NCBI RefSeq assembly: GCF_002723975.1
Contig: NZ_BEWO01000019.1
Span: 1-41,690, forward strand
Source: Gluconobacter japonicus
Lineage (GTDB): Bacteria; Pseudomonadota; Alphaproteobacteria; Acetobacterales; Acetobacteraceae
DNA length: 41,690 nt
Direction: 5' to 3'
Below are positions 34,034 to 41,690 of the stretch, piece by piece. Under the pieces are notes generated by a model. The model was not told the origin of the DNA. It ran no database searches and saw nothing but the letters and a program-made list of their open reading frames with translations. Made by a program: the position numbers and the translations under genes. The stretch's first letter is position 1. Each line of letters opens with the position of its first letter.

Positions 34034-34852
34034 ATGGATCTTTCTTCCATGACATCGACACCGCCCAGCCGGCCCGGTCTTCAATCCCGCATCCTGATCA
34101 CCGGGGCCTCAAGCGGCATCGGAGAAGCCCTTGCGCTTCATTATGCACGGGCTGGCACACATCTTGTTTTATGGGGACGTAATCAGACGCGTCTGGATCG
34201 TGTCGCAGCACAGGCCGCCAAACACGGGGCGACAACAGAAACTCTGGCACTGGACCTCTGCGACCCTGAGGCAGCCCTTGAGGCCCTTCGCAAGGCCGAT
34301 GATACCACTCCAGTCGATATTCTCATTTTGGCTGCAGGCCTGGGCGATATCCGGCCGGAAGGTGAACTCACGGAACTTCCCGAGCAGGTAAAGACAATCT
34401 CGCTGGTCAACTTCACAACGCCCGTCACACTGGCGACCGAAATGGCCCGGAGAATGATCACACGGGGAGGAGGGAACATTGCCCTGATAGGCTCTGTGGC
34501 GGCATTCCATGATCTGCCCATTGCCACGGCCTATAGCGGCTCCAAAGCCGGTCTGGCCCGGTTCAGTACCGCTCTTCACGCAGCTATGACCCCGCATAAC
34601 GTCCATATCACGCTAGTCTCTCCCGGCTATGTGGACACACCGATGAGCCAACGCCTGGAAGGCGCGCGACCTTTCCTGGTTTCTTCCCGCAAAGCTGCGC
34701 GCATGATCGCCCGTGCGATCGGCCAGGGCAGGGCCCATCTCCTGTTCCCATGGCCATTTGCACTTGCTCGACTACTGGAAATGCTGGTGCCGCGTCCCAT
34801 CGCTCATCGCCTGCTGCGCTCTGCAGAAGTGCGACAGAGTGCGTCAAATTAG
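34034..34852 (+). CDS. Short-chain dehydrogenase/reductase (272 aa)
   Basis: Classical SDR: TGASSGIGEALALHYARAG for NAD(P) binding, the LAAGLGD variant of the NNAG strand, catalytic Ser in LIGSVAAF, Tyr and Lys in AYSGSKAGLARFSTAL, and SPGYVDTPMS. An arginine in GRNQTRLDRV suggests NADP use. The C-terminal 30 residues are hydrophobic and basic (PWPFALARLLEMLVPRPIAH), perhaps membrane-associated. The start is ATG 34034 or ATG 34049; neither has a strong ribosome binding site. Substrate unknown. Confidence 0.85.
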   Translation: MDLSSMTSTPPSRPGLQSRILITGASSGIGEALALHYARAGTHLVLWGRNQTRLDRVAAQAAKHGATTETLALDLCDPEAALEALRKADDTTPVDILILAAGLGDIRPEGELTELPEQVKTISLVNFTTPVTLATEMARRMITRGGGNIALIGSVAAFHDLPIATAYSGSKAGLARFSTALHAAMTPHNVHITLVSPGYVDTPMSQRLEGARPFLVSSRKAARMIARAIGQGRAHLLFPWPFALARLLEMLVPRPIAHRLLRSAEVRQSASN

Positions 34853-34943
34853 GAAAAGCAGTATCTCGTTAACTTGACGTCACGCAGCCGGTAAGCGACT
34901 GCTTCCACATTGAACCCGCCAGACAGGCCAGAGGAAAGTTGTC

Positions 34944-35912
34944 ATGAGGGAAATCGTTGCAGTCGACATCGGGGGCACCCATGCCCGTTTCGCGATTGCA
35001 AGCATCGAGGACGGGAAGGTCATCGAGCTGGGAGAAGCCGTCACCCTGAAATGCGCCGAACACGCCAGTCTCGCGCTTGCATGGGAGGCTTTTGGTCGTT
35101 CTCTTGACCGACCAATGCCTAAAGAAGCAGGAATTGCCGTCGCCTGTCCGGTCACAGGCGAAATCCTGAAGATGACCAACAATCCATGGATCATCCATCC
35201 GTCCCAACTCGCTCAGCGGCTGCATCTGGACAATTTTGTTCTTGTGAACGATTTCGGTGCTATCGCTCACGCAGTCGCGCAGGTTGATTCTTCCTTCATG
35301 CAGCATCTCTGCGGACCGAATATCGATCTGCCCCCCCAAGGTGCCATCACAATCGTTGGTCCTGGTACGGGACTTGGCGCTGCATGCCTTCTTCGACGCG
35401 GCTCAAAGTACTTTGTCATGGAGACAGAAGGTGGCCATTTGGACTACCCGCCGCTCGATGATGTAGAAGACCGGATTCTGAAGGCCCTGCGTCAACGCTT
35501 CCGCCGCGTCTCGGCCGAACGGATCGTGTCCGGGCCAGGTCTGACAAATCTTTATGAAGTGATTGCCGAGCAGCAGGGGCTACCCATTACCCTGCGGGAC
35601 AACAAGACCCTCTGGCAAAATGCAATGGAAGGCTCAGACACGATTGCCGCTGCAGCTCTCGAACGATTCTGCCTCAGCCTTGGTGCCATTTCTGGTGATC
35701 TGGCTCTCGCGCACGGTGCACAGGGCGTGGTGATTGCGGGTGGTCTGGGATTACGCCTAGCCAGCATTCTTGGAGAGTCCGGATTTGCAGAGCGTTTCGT
35801 CGCCAAGGGCCGATTTGAGGCCATGATGAGCGAAATGCCCGTCAAGATCATCACACATCCGCAGCCCGGCCTATTCGGGGCAGCAGCAGCCTATGCAGAA
35901 GCTCACTCCTAA
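34944..35912 (+). CDS. glk: Glucokinase, bacterial Glk type (322 aa)
   Basis: Phosphorylates glucose with ATP. VDIGGTHARFAIA at residues 7-19 is the phosphate loop, followed by VLVNDFGAIAHAV with the catalytic Asp, ITIVGPGTGLGAACL, METEGGHLDYPP with sugar-binding Glu and His, and VVIAGGLGLRLASIL. Length is that of the E. coli-type enzyme. AGAGGAAAG precedes ATG 34944. In acetic acid bacteria most glucose is oxidised in the periplasm; this enzyme serves the cytoplasmic share through the pentose phosphate route. Confidence 0.95.
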   Translation: MREIVAVDIGGTHARFAIASIEDGKVIELGEAVTLKCAEHASLALAWEAFGRSLDRPMPKEAGIAVACPVTGEILKMTNNPWIIHPSQLAQRLHLDNFVLVNDFGAIAHAVAQVDSSFMQHLCGPNIDLPPQGAITIVGPGTGLGAACLLRRGSKYFVMETEGGHLDYPPLDDVEDRILKALRQRFRRVSAERIVSGPGLTNLYEVIAEQQGLPITLRDNKTLWQNAMEGSDTIAAAALERFCLSLGAISGDLALAHGAQGVVIAGGLGLRLASILGESGFAERFVAKGRFEAMMSEMPVKIITHPQPGLFGAAAAYAEAHS

Positions 35913-35961
35913 CGGGGTGAGCGAAACATCCGGATTTTCATGGGGACAAAATAAGGTCTCC

Positions 35962-36035
35962 TGGAGGTCCGGGCGGGAATCGAACCCACATTCGCGGATT
36001 TGCAGTCCGCTACATCACCATTCTGCCACCGGACC
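35962..36035 (-). tRNA. tRNA-Cys (anticodon GCA)
   Basis: On the minus strand, GGTCCGG at 36035-36029 pairs with CCGGACC near the 3' end to form the acceptor stem; the anticodon arm is GCGGACT-GCA-AATCCGC, and the T arm GTGGG-TTCGATT-CCCGC is standard. CCA is encoded (35964-35962). Length is 74 bases with CCA. Confidence 0.96.
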
Positions 36036-36187
36036 TCGGGGAGACAGGCGCTGTATCGTCTTTCAGAAGCTTTTGGTCAAGAGAGATATTTCAATCAGGA
36101 AGATGATTTTTCTTCTTGGAATGAACAGGCTATTAAGATCTGATTCACGAAACGCTGCGATACAGTGTTCAGACGGCAGGATATCTC

Positions 36188-37645
36188 ATGACTTCAGGAC
36201 GCAACGGCGCAAAGACAATCACTGGTCCCCTCGGACTAGGTCTTCTGACCTTCCTCCTGAGCGGCACCGCTCTTGCTCAGAAATATGATGGGAGCGGTTC
36301 ACCCACCTTTGTCCCGCATACGTTGCAGGAAGCTCTTGCTACCGCCTATCTGACCAACCCGACCCTCAGGGAAGAGCGCGCGCGTCTTCGCGCGACGGAT
36401 GAGCAGGTGCCTACAGCCATGGCTGGCTGGCATCCTACCATCCAGACGACCATGAACCTCAGTTACTATGATGGCCGGACCAACTACGCCTCAACAGGCG
36501 GCTCCCTGGGAAGCAATGTCGCTTACAAGACACCCGGTTACAGCGGTGGCGTCAATATTTCGCAGCCTTTGTATCAGGGTGGAAAGACTCTCGCTAGCAT
36601 CCACGCAGCAACCAATCAGGTCATGGCAGAACGCGCCAAGCTGATCGCGACAGAGCAGGACGTCTTCACCAATGTCGTCAATGCCTATGTCGGCGTTATT
36701 GAAGATGAACAACTTCTACAATTGGCCATCAACAACGAGCGCGTTCTTCAGCAGCAGCTTCAGGCGACGGAAGAACGTTTTCATGTTGGCGAAATCACCC
36801 GTACAGACGTCGCACAGGCACAAGCAGCTCTGGCGAGCGCGACCGCACAACGCCAGCAGGCAGAAGGCACACTTCAGAGTGCCCAGGCCACATACCTGCA
36901 GATTGTTGGCATCGCAGCGGCTCCTAACCTTGAGCCACCTCAGCCTCTCAATCTACCGGTAAAAAGCGAAAAAGAAGCGGTTGCGCTGGCAGTTCAGAAT
37001 AATCCCACTGTCGTCAATGCTCTCTTCGCGGAAGCGCAGCAGAAAGACAATGTCTCTGTCCAGATCTCAGCGATCATGCCCAAGGTCTCGGCGGAACTGA
37101 ATTACCAACACTCTGTCAACCAGGGTTACAGCCGCTCCCTGACAGACAATAAATACGGCGTCATTGCTTTCCAGATCCCCATTTACCAAGGGGGTTCGGA
37201 ATATTCCGCCATTCGAGGCGCACGTCAGCAAACTCAGGCAGCTCACAGAGAAGTCGATGTGCAGCGCCGTCAGGCTCTTCAAAAGGCTGCCTCCAGTTGG
37301 CAGCAGATGGTGGCCTACAAGCAGTCTATTGCCAGCGACCGGATAGCCATTTCAGCAAACGTGATCGCATTGGATGGCGTGGAACGACAGGCTCTTGTTG
37401 GCACTAGTACGACCCTTGCCGTCCTGCAGCAGCAGCAAACACTCCTGTCAGCGCAGCAAGCTCTGGTGCAGCATCTCTCCAGTCTGGTGCGGTCGTCCTA
37501 CTCCGTAGCGGCGTCCATTGGCCGACTGACTGCTTCTGACCTGAAGCTTGGCGTCCCCCTTTATGATGAAAAGGCTTATTACAACGCCGTTAAAAACAAG
37601 CTGTGGGGAACAAGCGATTACGCAATCAACCAGCCCGGGCGTTAA
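36188..37645 (+). CDS. tolC: TolC family outer-membrane efflux protein (485 aa)
   Basis: Forms the outer-membrane tunnel of type I secretion and drug efflux systems. Signal peptide ends at about residue 33 (LGLLTFLLSGTALAQ). The mature part has the two repeated long-helix halves: LQEALATAYLTNPTLREERA, ATEERFHVGEITRTDVAQAQ, then AVALAVQNNPTVVNALFAEA and AAHREVDVQRRQALQKAASS with VERQALVGTSTTLAVLQQQQ. The signature Gly-x-x-T/D-V/L turns occur twice, as expected. No inner-membrane partner lies beside it. Confidence 0.9.
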   Translation: MTSGRNGAKTITGPLGLGLLTFLLSGTALAQKYDGSGSPTFVPHTLQEALATAYLTNPTLREERARLRATDEQVPTAMAGWHPTIQTTMNLSYYDGRTNYASTGGSLGSNVAYKTPGYSGGVNISQPLYQGGKTLASIHAATNQVMAERAKLIATEQDVFTNVVNAYVGVIEDEQLLQLAINNERVLQQQLQATEERFHVGEITRTDVAQAQAALASATAQRQQAEGTLQSAQATYLQIVGIAAAPNLEPPQPLNLPVKSEKEAVALAVQNNPTVVNALFAEAQQKDNVSVQISAIMPKVSAELNYQHSVNQGYSRSLTDNKYGVIAFQIPIYQGGSEYSAIRGARQQTQAAHREVDVQRRQALQKAASSWQQMVAYKQSIASDRIAISANVIALDGVERQALVGTSTTLAVLQQQQTLLSAQQALVQHLSSLVRSSYSVAASIGRLTASDLKLGVPLYDEKAYYNAVKNKLWGTSDYAINQPGR

Positions 37646-37680
37646 AAACTTTCCTATAAGCTGCGGATAATTTGTAGCCC

Positions 37681-38172
37681 ATGACCTCCTCAGTACAACC
37701 GCCGCCCCAAACGGGCCATGATGACGAAACAATTGAAACCGTTCTCCGCTCGATCCGTCAGATCCTGCATGACGATACATTGAACACTGATAAGAAGGGT
37801 CAGGTTATGACATCAGCCACACCTCAGGATGAACTTACCCTCGATCCCTCCATGATGGTTTCGGCCCCGGCCGTCACACTGTCCTCAGAGCAGAAAACAG
37901 TTGAGACTGCCTCGTCAGACGATCTCATGGGGGCACAGACCATCGCAGCGGCTGAGCATTCTCTGAAAGATCTTCAGACAGCCTTCAGTATATCCGGAAA
38001 CAAGACCATTCCTTCGGATACCGTCATCAGCAATGGCAGCGGCATGACAATTGAGGATATGGTAAGAACCGAAGTCAGGGCGATGGTACGGACCTGGATG
38101 GACGCCCATCTCCCGTCTCTGGTAGAAATCCTCGTCCGTGCCGAGATCGCGCGCCTTCGCCCCAACAGCTGA
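37681..38172 (+). CDS. popZ: PopZ-like polar organizing protein, DUF2497 (163 aa)
   Basis: Small protein with a conserved N-terminal helix (DDETIETVLRSIRQILHDD), a low-complexity middle (residues 35-115) and a conserved C-terminal helical block (TIEDMVRTEVRAMVRTWMDA, HLPSLVEILVRAEIARL), the pattern of DUF2497/PopZ. PopZ forms a polar condensate that anchors chromosome centromeres and cell-cycle proteins. The place directly before valS supports this. The middle is Ser/Thr/Ala-rich rather than strongly acidic and Pro-rich as in Caulobacter, so its condensate properties may differ. Confidence 0.83.
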   Translation: MTSSVQPPPQTGHDDETIETVLRSIRQILHDDTLNTDKKGQVMTSATPQDELTLDPSMMVSAPAVTLSSEQKTVETASSDDLMGAQTIAAAEHSLKDLQTAFSISGNKTIPSDTVISNGSGMTIEDMVRTEVRAMVRTWMDAHLPSLVEILVRAEIARLRPNS

Positions 38173-38227
38173 AAAGCTCGCATCTTTCTTTCACTTTGAC
38201 AGCCTTCGCTGACCTCTCTGGATTATC

Positions 38228-40894
38228 ATGCTCGAAAAAAGTTTTGTTCCCGCCGAACACGAAACCTCCCTTTACGAAAACTGGGAGAAAAGCGGGGCTT
38301 TCCGTGCCGACCCAAACGCATCAGGCACACCTTTTTCGATCATGTTTCCACCACCGAATGTCACGGGAACTCTTCATCTCGGTCATGCCCTGACCTTCAC
38401 CCTTCAGGACATCCTGATCCGCTGGAAGCGACAGGAAGGGTTTAATGTCCTCTGGCAGCCAGGAACCGACCATGCGGGTATCGCCACCCAGATGGTTGTC
38501 GAGCGCGCCTTGGATAAAGAAGGCATCAGCCGGACAGCTTTGGGGCGCGAAGGTTTTCTGGAGCGTGTCTGGGACTGGAAGCAGCAGTCTGGCGGTGAAA
38601 TCGTTCAGCAGCTCCGGAAACTCGGAGCCTCTGCCGACTGGGAGCGTGAGCGCTTCACGATGGATGAAGGTCTGTCGAAGGCAGTGCGCAAGGTCTTTGT
38701 GCAGCTTCATCAGGAAGGCATCATTTACCGTGATCGCCGTCTGGTAAACTGGGACCCCAATTTCCGTTCAGCAATTTCGGATCTGGAAGTCGAAAACCGC
38801 GAGACCAACGGGTCGATGTGGTACATTCGTTACCCGCTTGAGGATGGTCGAACCATTACGGTAGCGACCACACGTCCGGAAACGATGCTGGCAGACGTCG
38901 CTGTTGCCGTTCATCCCGAGGATGAGCGTTATGCAGATATGATCGGGAAATTTGTCACGCTCCCCTTAACAGGCCGCCGCATTCCTGTTGTTGCGGACCT
39001 GTATTCCGATCCTGAAAAAGGGACAGGTGCGGTCAAAATCACGCCAGCCCATGATTTCAATGACTTCGAAGTCGGGAAGCGCCATGATCTGCCCGCACCG
39101 ACCATGCTCGATGAAACTGCCTGCATCTGGCTTGAAGAAATACGCAGTGAATTGCAGGACATTGAAGGTCTCGCATCCGTAGAGTTTGTAAATTCTCTGG
39201 CTGGATTAAGCCGGGAAGAGGGACGCAAGCGCATCGTATCGGAACTTGAGCGCCTGGAATGGCTTGAAAAAATCGAGCCTCATAAGCTTCAGGTCCCATA
39301 TGCCGAGCGCGGTGGCGCTATCGTCGAACCGCGCCTCACACTCCAGTGGTACTGCGATGCCCAGAAGCTGTCTGGCCCGGCCGTAGAAGCCGTCGAAAAT
39401 GGTAAAATCGTTTTTGAGCCCCGTCAGTGGCAGAATACGTTCTTCGCCTGGATGCGGGATCTTCAACCATGGTGCATCAGTCGCCAGCTTTGGTGGGGCC
39501 ATCGCATTCCGGCCTGGTACGCACCAGATGGCAGTGTTTTCGTTGCAGAAAACGAGGCTGAAGCACAGGCACAAGCAGGCGCTGGTGTTGTCCTGACACA
39601 GGACGAAGACGTTCTGGATACGTGGTTCAGTTCTGGTCTTTGGCCGTTCACGACCCTTGGCTGGCCCGATAAAACGCCGGAACTTGCCCGCTACTACCCG
39701 ACAAGCGTCTTGGTGACGGGTTTTGATATCATTTTCTTCTGGGTTGCCAGAATGATGATGATGGGCCTGCATTTCATGGACGATGTGCCATTCCGCACGA
39801 TTTTGATTCATGGCCTCGTCAGGGACGAAAAAGGCCAGAAAATGTCCAAGTCCAAAGGCAATGGCCTTGATCCTCTGGACCTGATTGCAGAATTTGGCGC
39901 TGATGCGACCCGTCTTGCAATCTGTGCAGGAACCGGTCCAGGTCGAGACATCAAGTTGGGCAGAAAACGCGTCGAAGAGCATCGCGCGTTTGTCACCAAA
40001 CTCTGGAATGCAGCGCGCTTCCTCGAGATGAATGGTGCCGCCCCCGTAGCAGACTTTGACCCCGCCAAGGTTCAAGGCAGCCTCAGTCGTTGGATTTTGA
40101 CGGAAGCCAATGCAGCGATTGCCGAAGCACAGCAGGCTTTGTCAGCCTATCGCTTCGATGAATATGCAAACTGCTGTTATCGCTTCGTCTGGAGCTGCTT
40201 CTGTGACTGGTTCGTTGAGTTCTCAAAACCGGTTTTTGCCGCCGAAAACGAAGAAACAGCAGAACTACGCACCGTCAGTGCCCATGTTCTGGGTCTGATT
40301 CTGCGCCTGATGCAGCCCGTGATACCATTTGTCACGGCAACGCTCTGGGAGCAGCTCGGCTATATTGGTGACTTCACGGCCATCCGTTGGCCGGAGGCTA
40401 TGGTCGTTCAGGATGCAGATCAGGCGCGGGCGGAGCTCAATTGGGTGGTCCGCCTCATCGGTGAAATTCGGACCGTTCGTTCGGAAATGAATATTCCGCC
40501 GTCCCAGAAGGCTCCTTTGATTTTCCGTGATGTGTCATCGGAAAATCTGGCTCGTGCCAAAACCTGGGAAGAGGCTATCGGCCGCATGGCACGTGTTTCA
40601 GAAGTTGGCGTTCTGACGGGTGACATTCCTCGCAATGTAGCCCAGATCGTTCTGGACGAAGCAACAATTTTTATTCCACTGGAAGGCCTTATTGATCTCG
40701 ATGCAGAGCGTGCACGTCTTGCAAAAGAGATCAGCAAGAACGAAGGTGAAATTGTTAAGGTCCGCCGCAAACTGGACAACGCCGATTTTGTTGCACGCGC
40801 AAAGCCTGAAGTGGTTGAAGAAAACCGCCAGCGTCTCGAAACTTTCGAGCACGATCTTGAACGCCTCAAGGCCGCTTTGGCACGGCTTGGCTAA
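38228..40894 (+). CDS. valS: Valine-tRNA ligase (888 aa)
   Basis: Class I aminoacyl-tRNA synthetase. The HIGH motif appears in MFPPPNVTGTLHLGHAL near residue 38-54 and KMSKSKGN near 538. The editing domain has TTRPETMLADVAVAVHPED. The C-terminal part has the anticodon-binding domain and a coiled-coil arm (ARLAKEISKNEGEIVKVRRK, LDNADFVARAKPEVVEENRQ). Length is slightly short of the E. coli enzyme, normal for alphaproteobacteria. Confidence 0.97.
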   Translation: MLEKSFVPAEHETSLYENWEKSGAFRADPNASGTPFSIMFPPPNVTGTLHLGHALTFTLQDILIRWKRQEGFNVLWQPGTDHAGIATQMVVERALDKEGISRTALGREGFLERVWDWKQQSGGEIVQQLRKLGASADWERERFTMDEGLSKAVRKVFVQLHQEGIIYRDRRLVNWDPNFRSAISDLEVENRETNGSMWYIRYPLEDGRTITVATTRPETMLADVAVAVHPEDERYADMIGKFVTLPLTGRRIPVVADLYSDPEKGTGAVKITPAHDFNDFEVGKRHDLPAPTMLDETACIWLEEIRSELQDIEGLASVEFVNSLAGLSREEGRKRIVSELERLEWLEKIEPHKLQVPYAERGGAIVEPRLTLQWYCDAQKLSGPAVEAVENGKIVFEPRQWQNTFFAWMRDLQPWCISRQLWWGHRIPAWYAPDGSVFVAENEAEAQAQAGAGVVLTQDEDVLDTWFSSGLWPFTTLGWPDKTPELARYYPTSVLVTGFDIIFFWVARMMMMGLHFMDDVPFRTILIHGLVRDEKGQKMSKSKGNGLDPLDLIAEFGADATRLAICAGTGPGRDIKLGRKRVEEHRAFVTKLWNAARFLEMNGAAPVADFDPAKVQGSLSRWILTEANAAIAEAQQALSAYRFDEYANCCYRFVWSCFCDWFVEFSKPVFAAENEETAELRTVSAHVLGLILRLMQPVIPFVTATLWEQLGYIGDFTAIRWPEAMVVQDADQARAELNWVVRLIGEIRTVRSEMNIPPSQKAPLIFRDVSSENLARAKTWEEAIGRMARVSEVGVLTGDIPRNVAQIVLDEATIFIPLEGLIDLDAERARLAKEISKNEGEIVKVRRKLDNADFVARAKPEVVEENRQRLETFEHDLERLKAALARLG

Positions 40895-41690
40895 CCCTCT
40901 ACATTTTACTCGCCTTGCTCTGGCTGTGACACTTTTCCAAGTGTCACCTGCCGGAGCCTCAGAACTCCCAACAGGCTCAAGCACACAGAAAGCTGTTTTG
41001 TTTGGCCAGACCATGGACGTGCTGGCCTTCCGGCCGCCAGACTGTCGTTTGCGAGCCATTCTGCTCGTTATGGCAGCCAAAGACCGCAACAGTGGGGCGT
41101 ACCGGGACGACAGTGTCCCTCTCGCCAACGCTGTCTGCGGCGTTGTTTTCTCTCCTACATTTCCTGAAAAACAGTTTCCAACCTGGCAATACCAGCGAGG
41201 TGGTTTTCCTACTCGAAATAATGAACTTCCAGCCGCCGCCTTGGTCAAACCCCTGGAGCAATGGGCATGGCAGGAAACCGATCTTCCTCAGCTGCCTATC
41301 ATTCTGATCGGCCACTCTGCTGGCGCCCAGTTTCTGGATCGTGTTGCGGCTTATGCCTCGGCCGATGAAGCCGAAATCATTCTCATGAACCCCGCCACTT
41401 ATGTAGAGCCTGAAACGGACAGCCCCGTGCCATATGGCTTTAATGGCTGGTCAGAGAATATCCACCAGACCTCCCTCAAGCATTACCTGTCCGAGCACCT
41501 GACCATTCTTCTGGGATCAGACGATGTGGAAACTACGCTCGGAGCGGGCCGCATTGCGCAGGCTATGGGACAGGGACGCAATCGTCTGGAACGAGGGCAA
41601 TGGGCTTTTGCACAGGCTCGGGAACAGGCTTACCGCCTGGATGTTCCCTTCAACTGGAACATCGATATTGTTCCAAATACTGGCCATGAC
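40887..41690 (+). CDS. Alpha/beta hydrolase-like exported protein, cut by window end
   Basis: An open frame without stop runs from inside the end of valS to the window edge. A TTG at 40887 gives MANPLHFTRLALAVTLFQVS and PAGAS, a plausible signal peptide; GTG 40926 is an alternative. The body shows the nucleophile elbow IILIGHSAGAQFLDRVAAYA (Ser in GHSAG), the strand before it (ILLVMAAKDRN), an acid in LLGSDDVE and finally NTGHD at 41676-41690, where the His would be the third triad member. These features fit an alpha/beta hydrolase. With TTG the gene overlaps valS by 8 bases. Substrate unknown. Confidence 0.7.
   Translation, partial: MANPLHFTRLALAVTLFQVSPAGASELPTGSSTQKAVLFGQTMDVLAFRPPDCRLRAILLVMAAKDRNSGAYRDDSVPLANAVCGVVFSPTFPEKQFPTWQYQRGGFPTRNNELPAAALVKPLEQWAWQETDLPQLPIILIGHSAGAQFLDRVAAYASADEAEIILMNPATYVEPETDSPVPYGFNGWSENIHQTSLKHYLSEHLTILLGSDDVETTLGAGRIAQAMGQGRNRLERGQWAFAQAREQAYRLDVPFNWNIDIVPNTGHD

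Overview
The window (41,690 bp) reads as chromosome of an acetic acid bacterium (Alphaproteobacteria, Acetobacteraceae; Gluconobacter or a close relative is the best guess). Pointers are the DUF1013/TrcR cell-cycle regulator, a PopZ-type polar protein beside valS, the PhyR-NepR-EcfG general stress response, the alphaproteobacterial zinc-free form of ribosomal protein L31, and an IS5-family element of a type common in acetic acid bacteria. The genus is inferred from gene content and style, not from a database search.

Layout. 47-914: IS5-family insertion sequence with a frameshifted transposase. 915-1450: mostly non-coding, with a possible gene remnant and a 55-residue lipoprotein. 1450-7786, minus strand: a tightly packed run uvrD/pcrA - prmA - GNAT acetyltransferase - Xaa-Pro aminopeptidase - lytic transglycosylase. 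7814-9725: two radC-family paralogues on the plus strand with a six-repeat type I-E CRISPR array between them and no cas genes. 9733-13406, minus strand: ydcH-purE-purK, trcR, an Hsp20 chaperone and rpmE. 13598-14388: mscL and a coupled lipoprotein, ended by a clear terminator. 14464-16961, minus strand: secD-secF. 17121-18110: Gfo/Idh/MocA oxidoreductase. 18132-19943, minus strand: ABC-F ATPase of the Uup type. 20002-24382: general stress response cluster with phyR, two EcfG-type sigma factors, nepR and a HisKA_2 sensor kinase interrupted by one in-frame TAA. 24492-30181: cydDC, an OmpA-like lipoprotein and recQ. 30198-32703: degenerate PCu(A)C-like protein, then nrdR-nusB-thiL. 32727-35912: GNAT-like protein, short-chain dehydrogenase, glucokinase. 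35962-36035: tRNA-Cys. 36188 to the end: tolC-like, popZ-like, valS and an alpha/beta hydrolase cut by the window edge.

Most genes are housekeeping: purine synthesis, protein export, DNA repair, tRNA charging, envelope upkeep and stress control. The unusual parts are the radC-CRISPR-radC arrangement, where one paralogue has lost its JAMM metal ligands and the other keeps them; the broken kinase in an otherwise complete stress-response cluster; a hairpin that can pair the whole Shine-Dalgarno sequence of hsp20 (possible RNA thermometer); and a 13-bp hairpin that holds the start codon of the lytic transglycosylase.

All calls come from reading the sequence and from knowledge of the families. 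No search or folding program was run.
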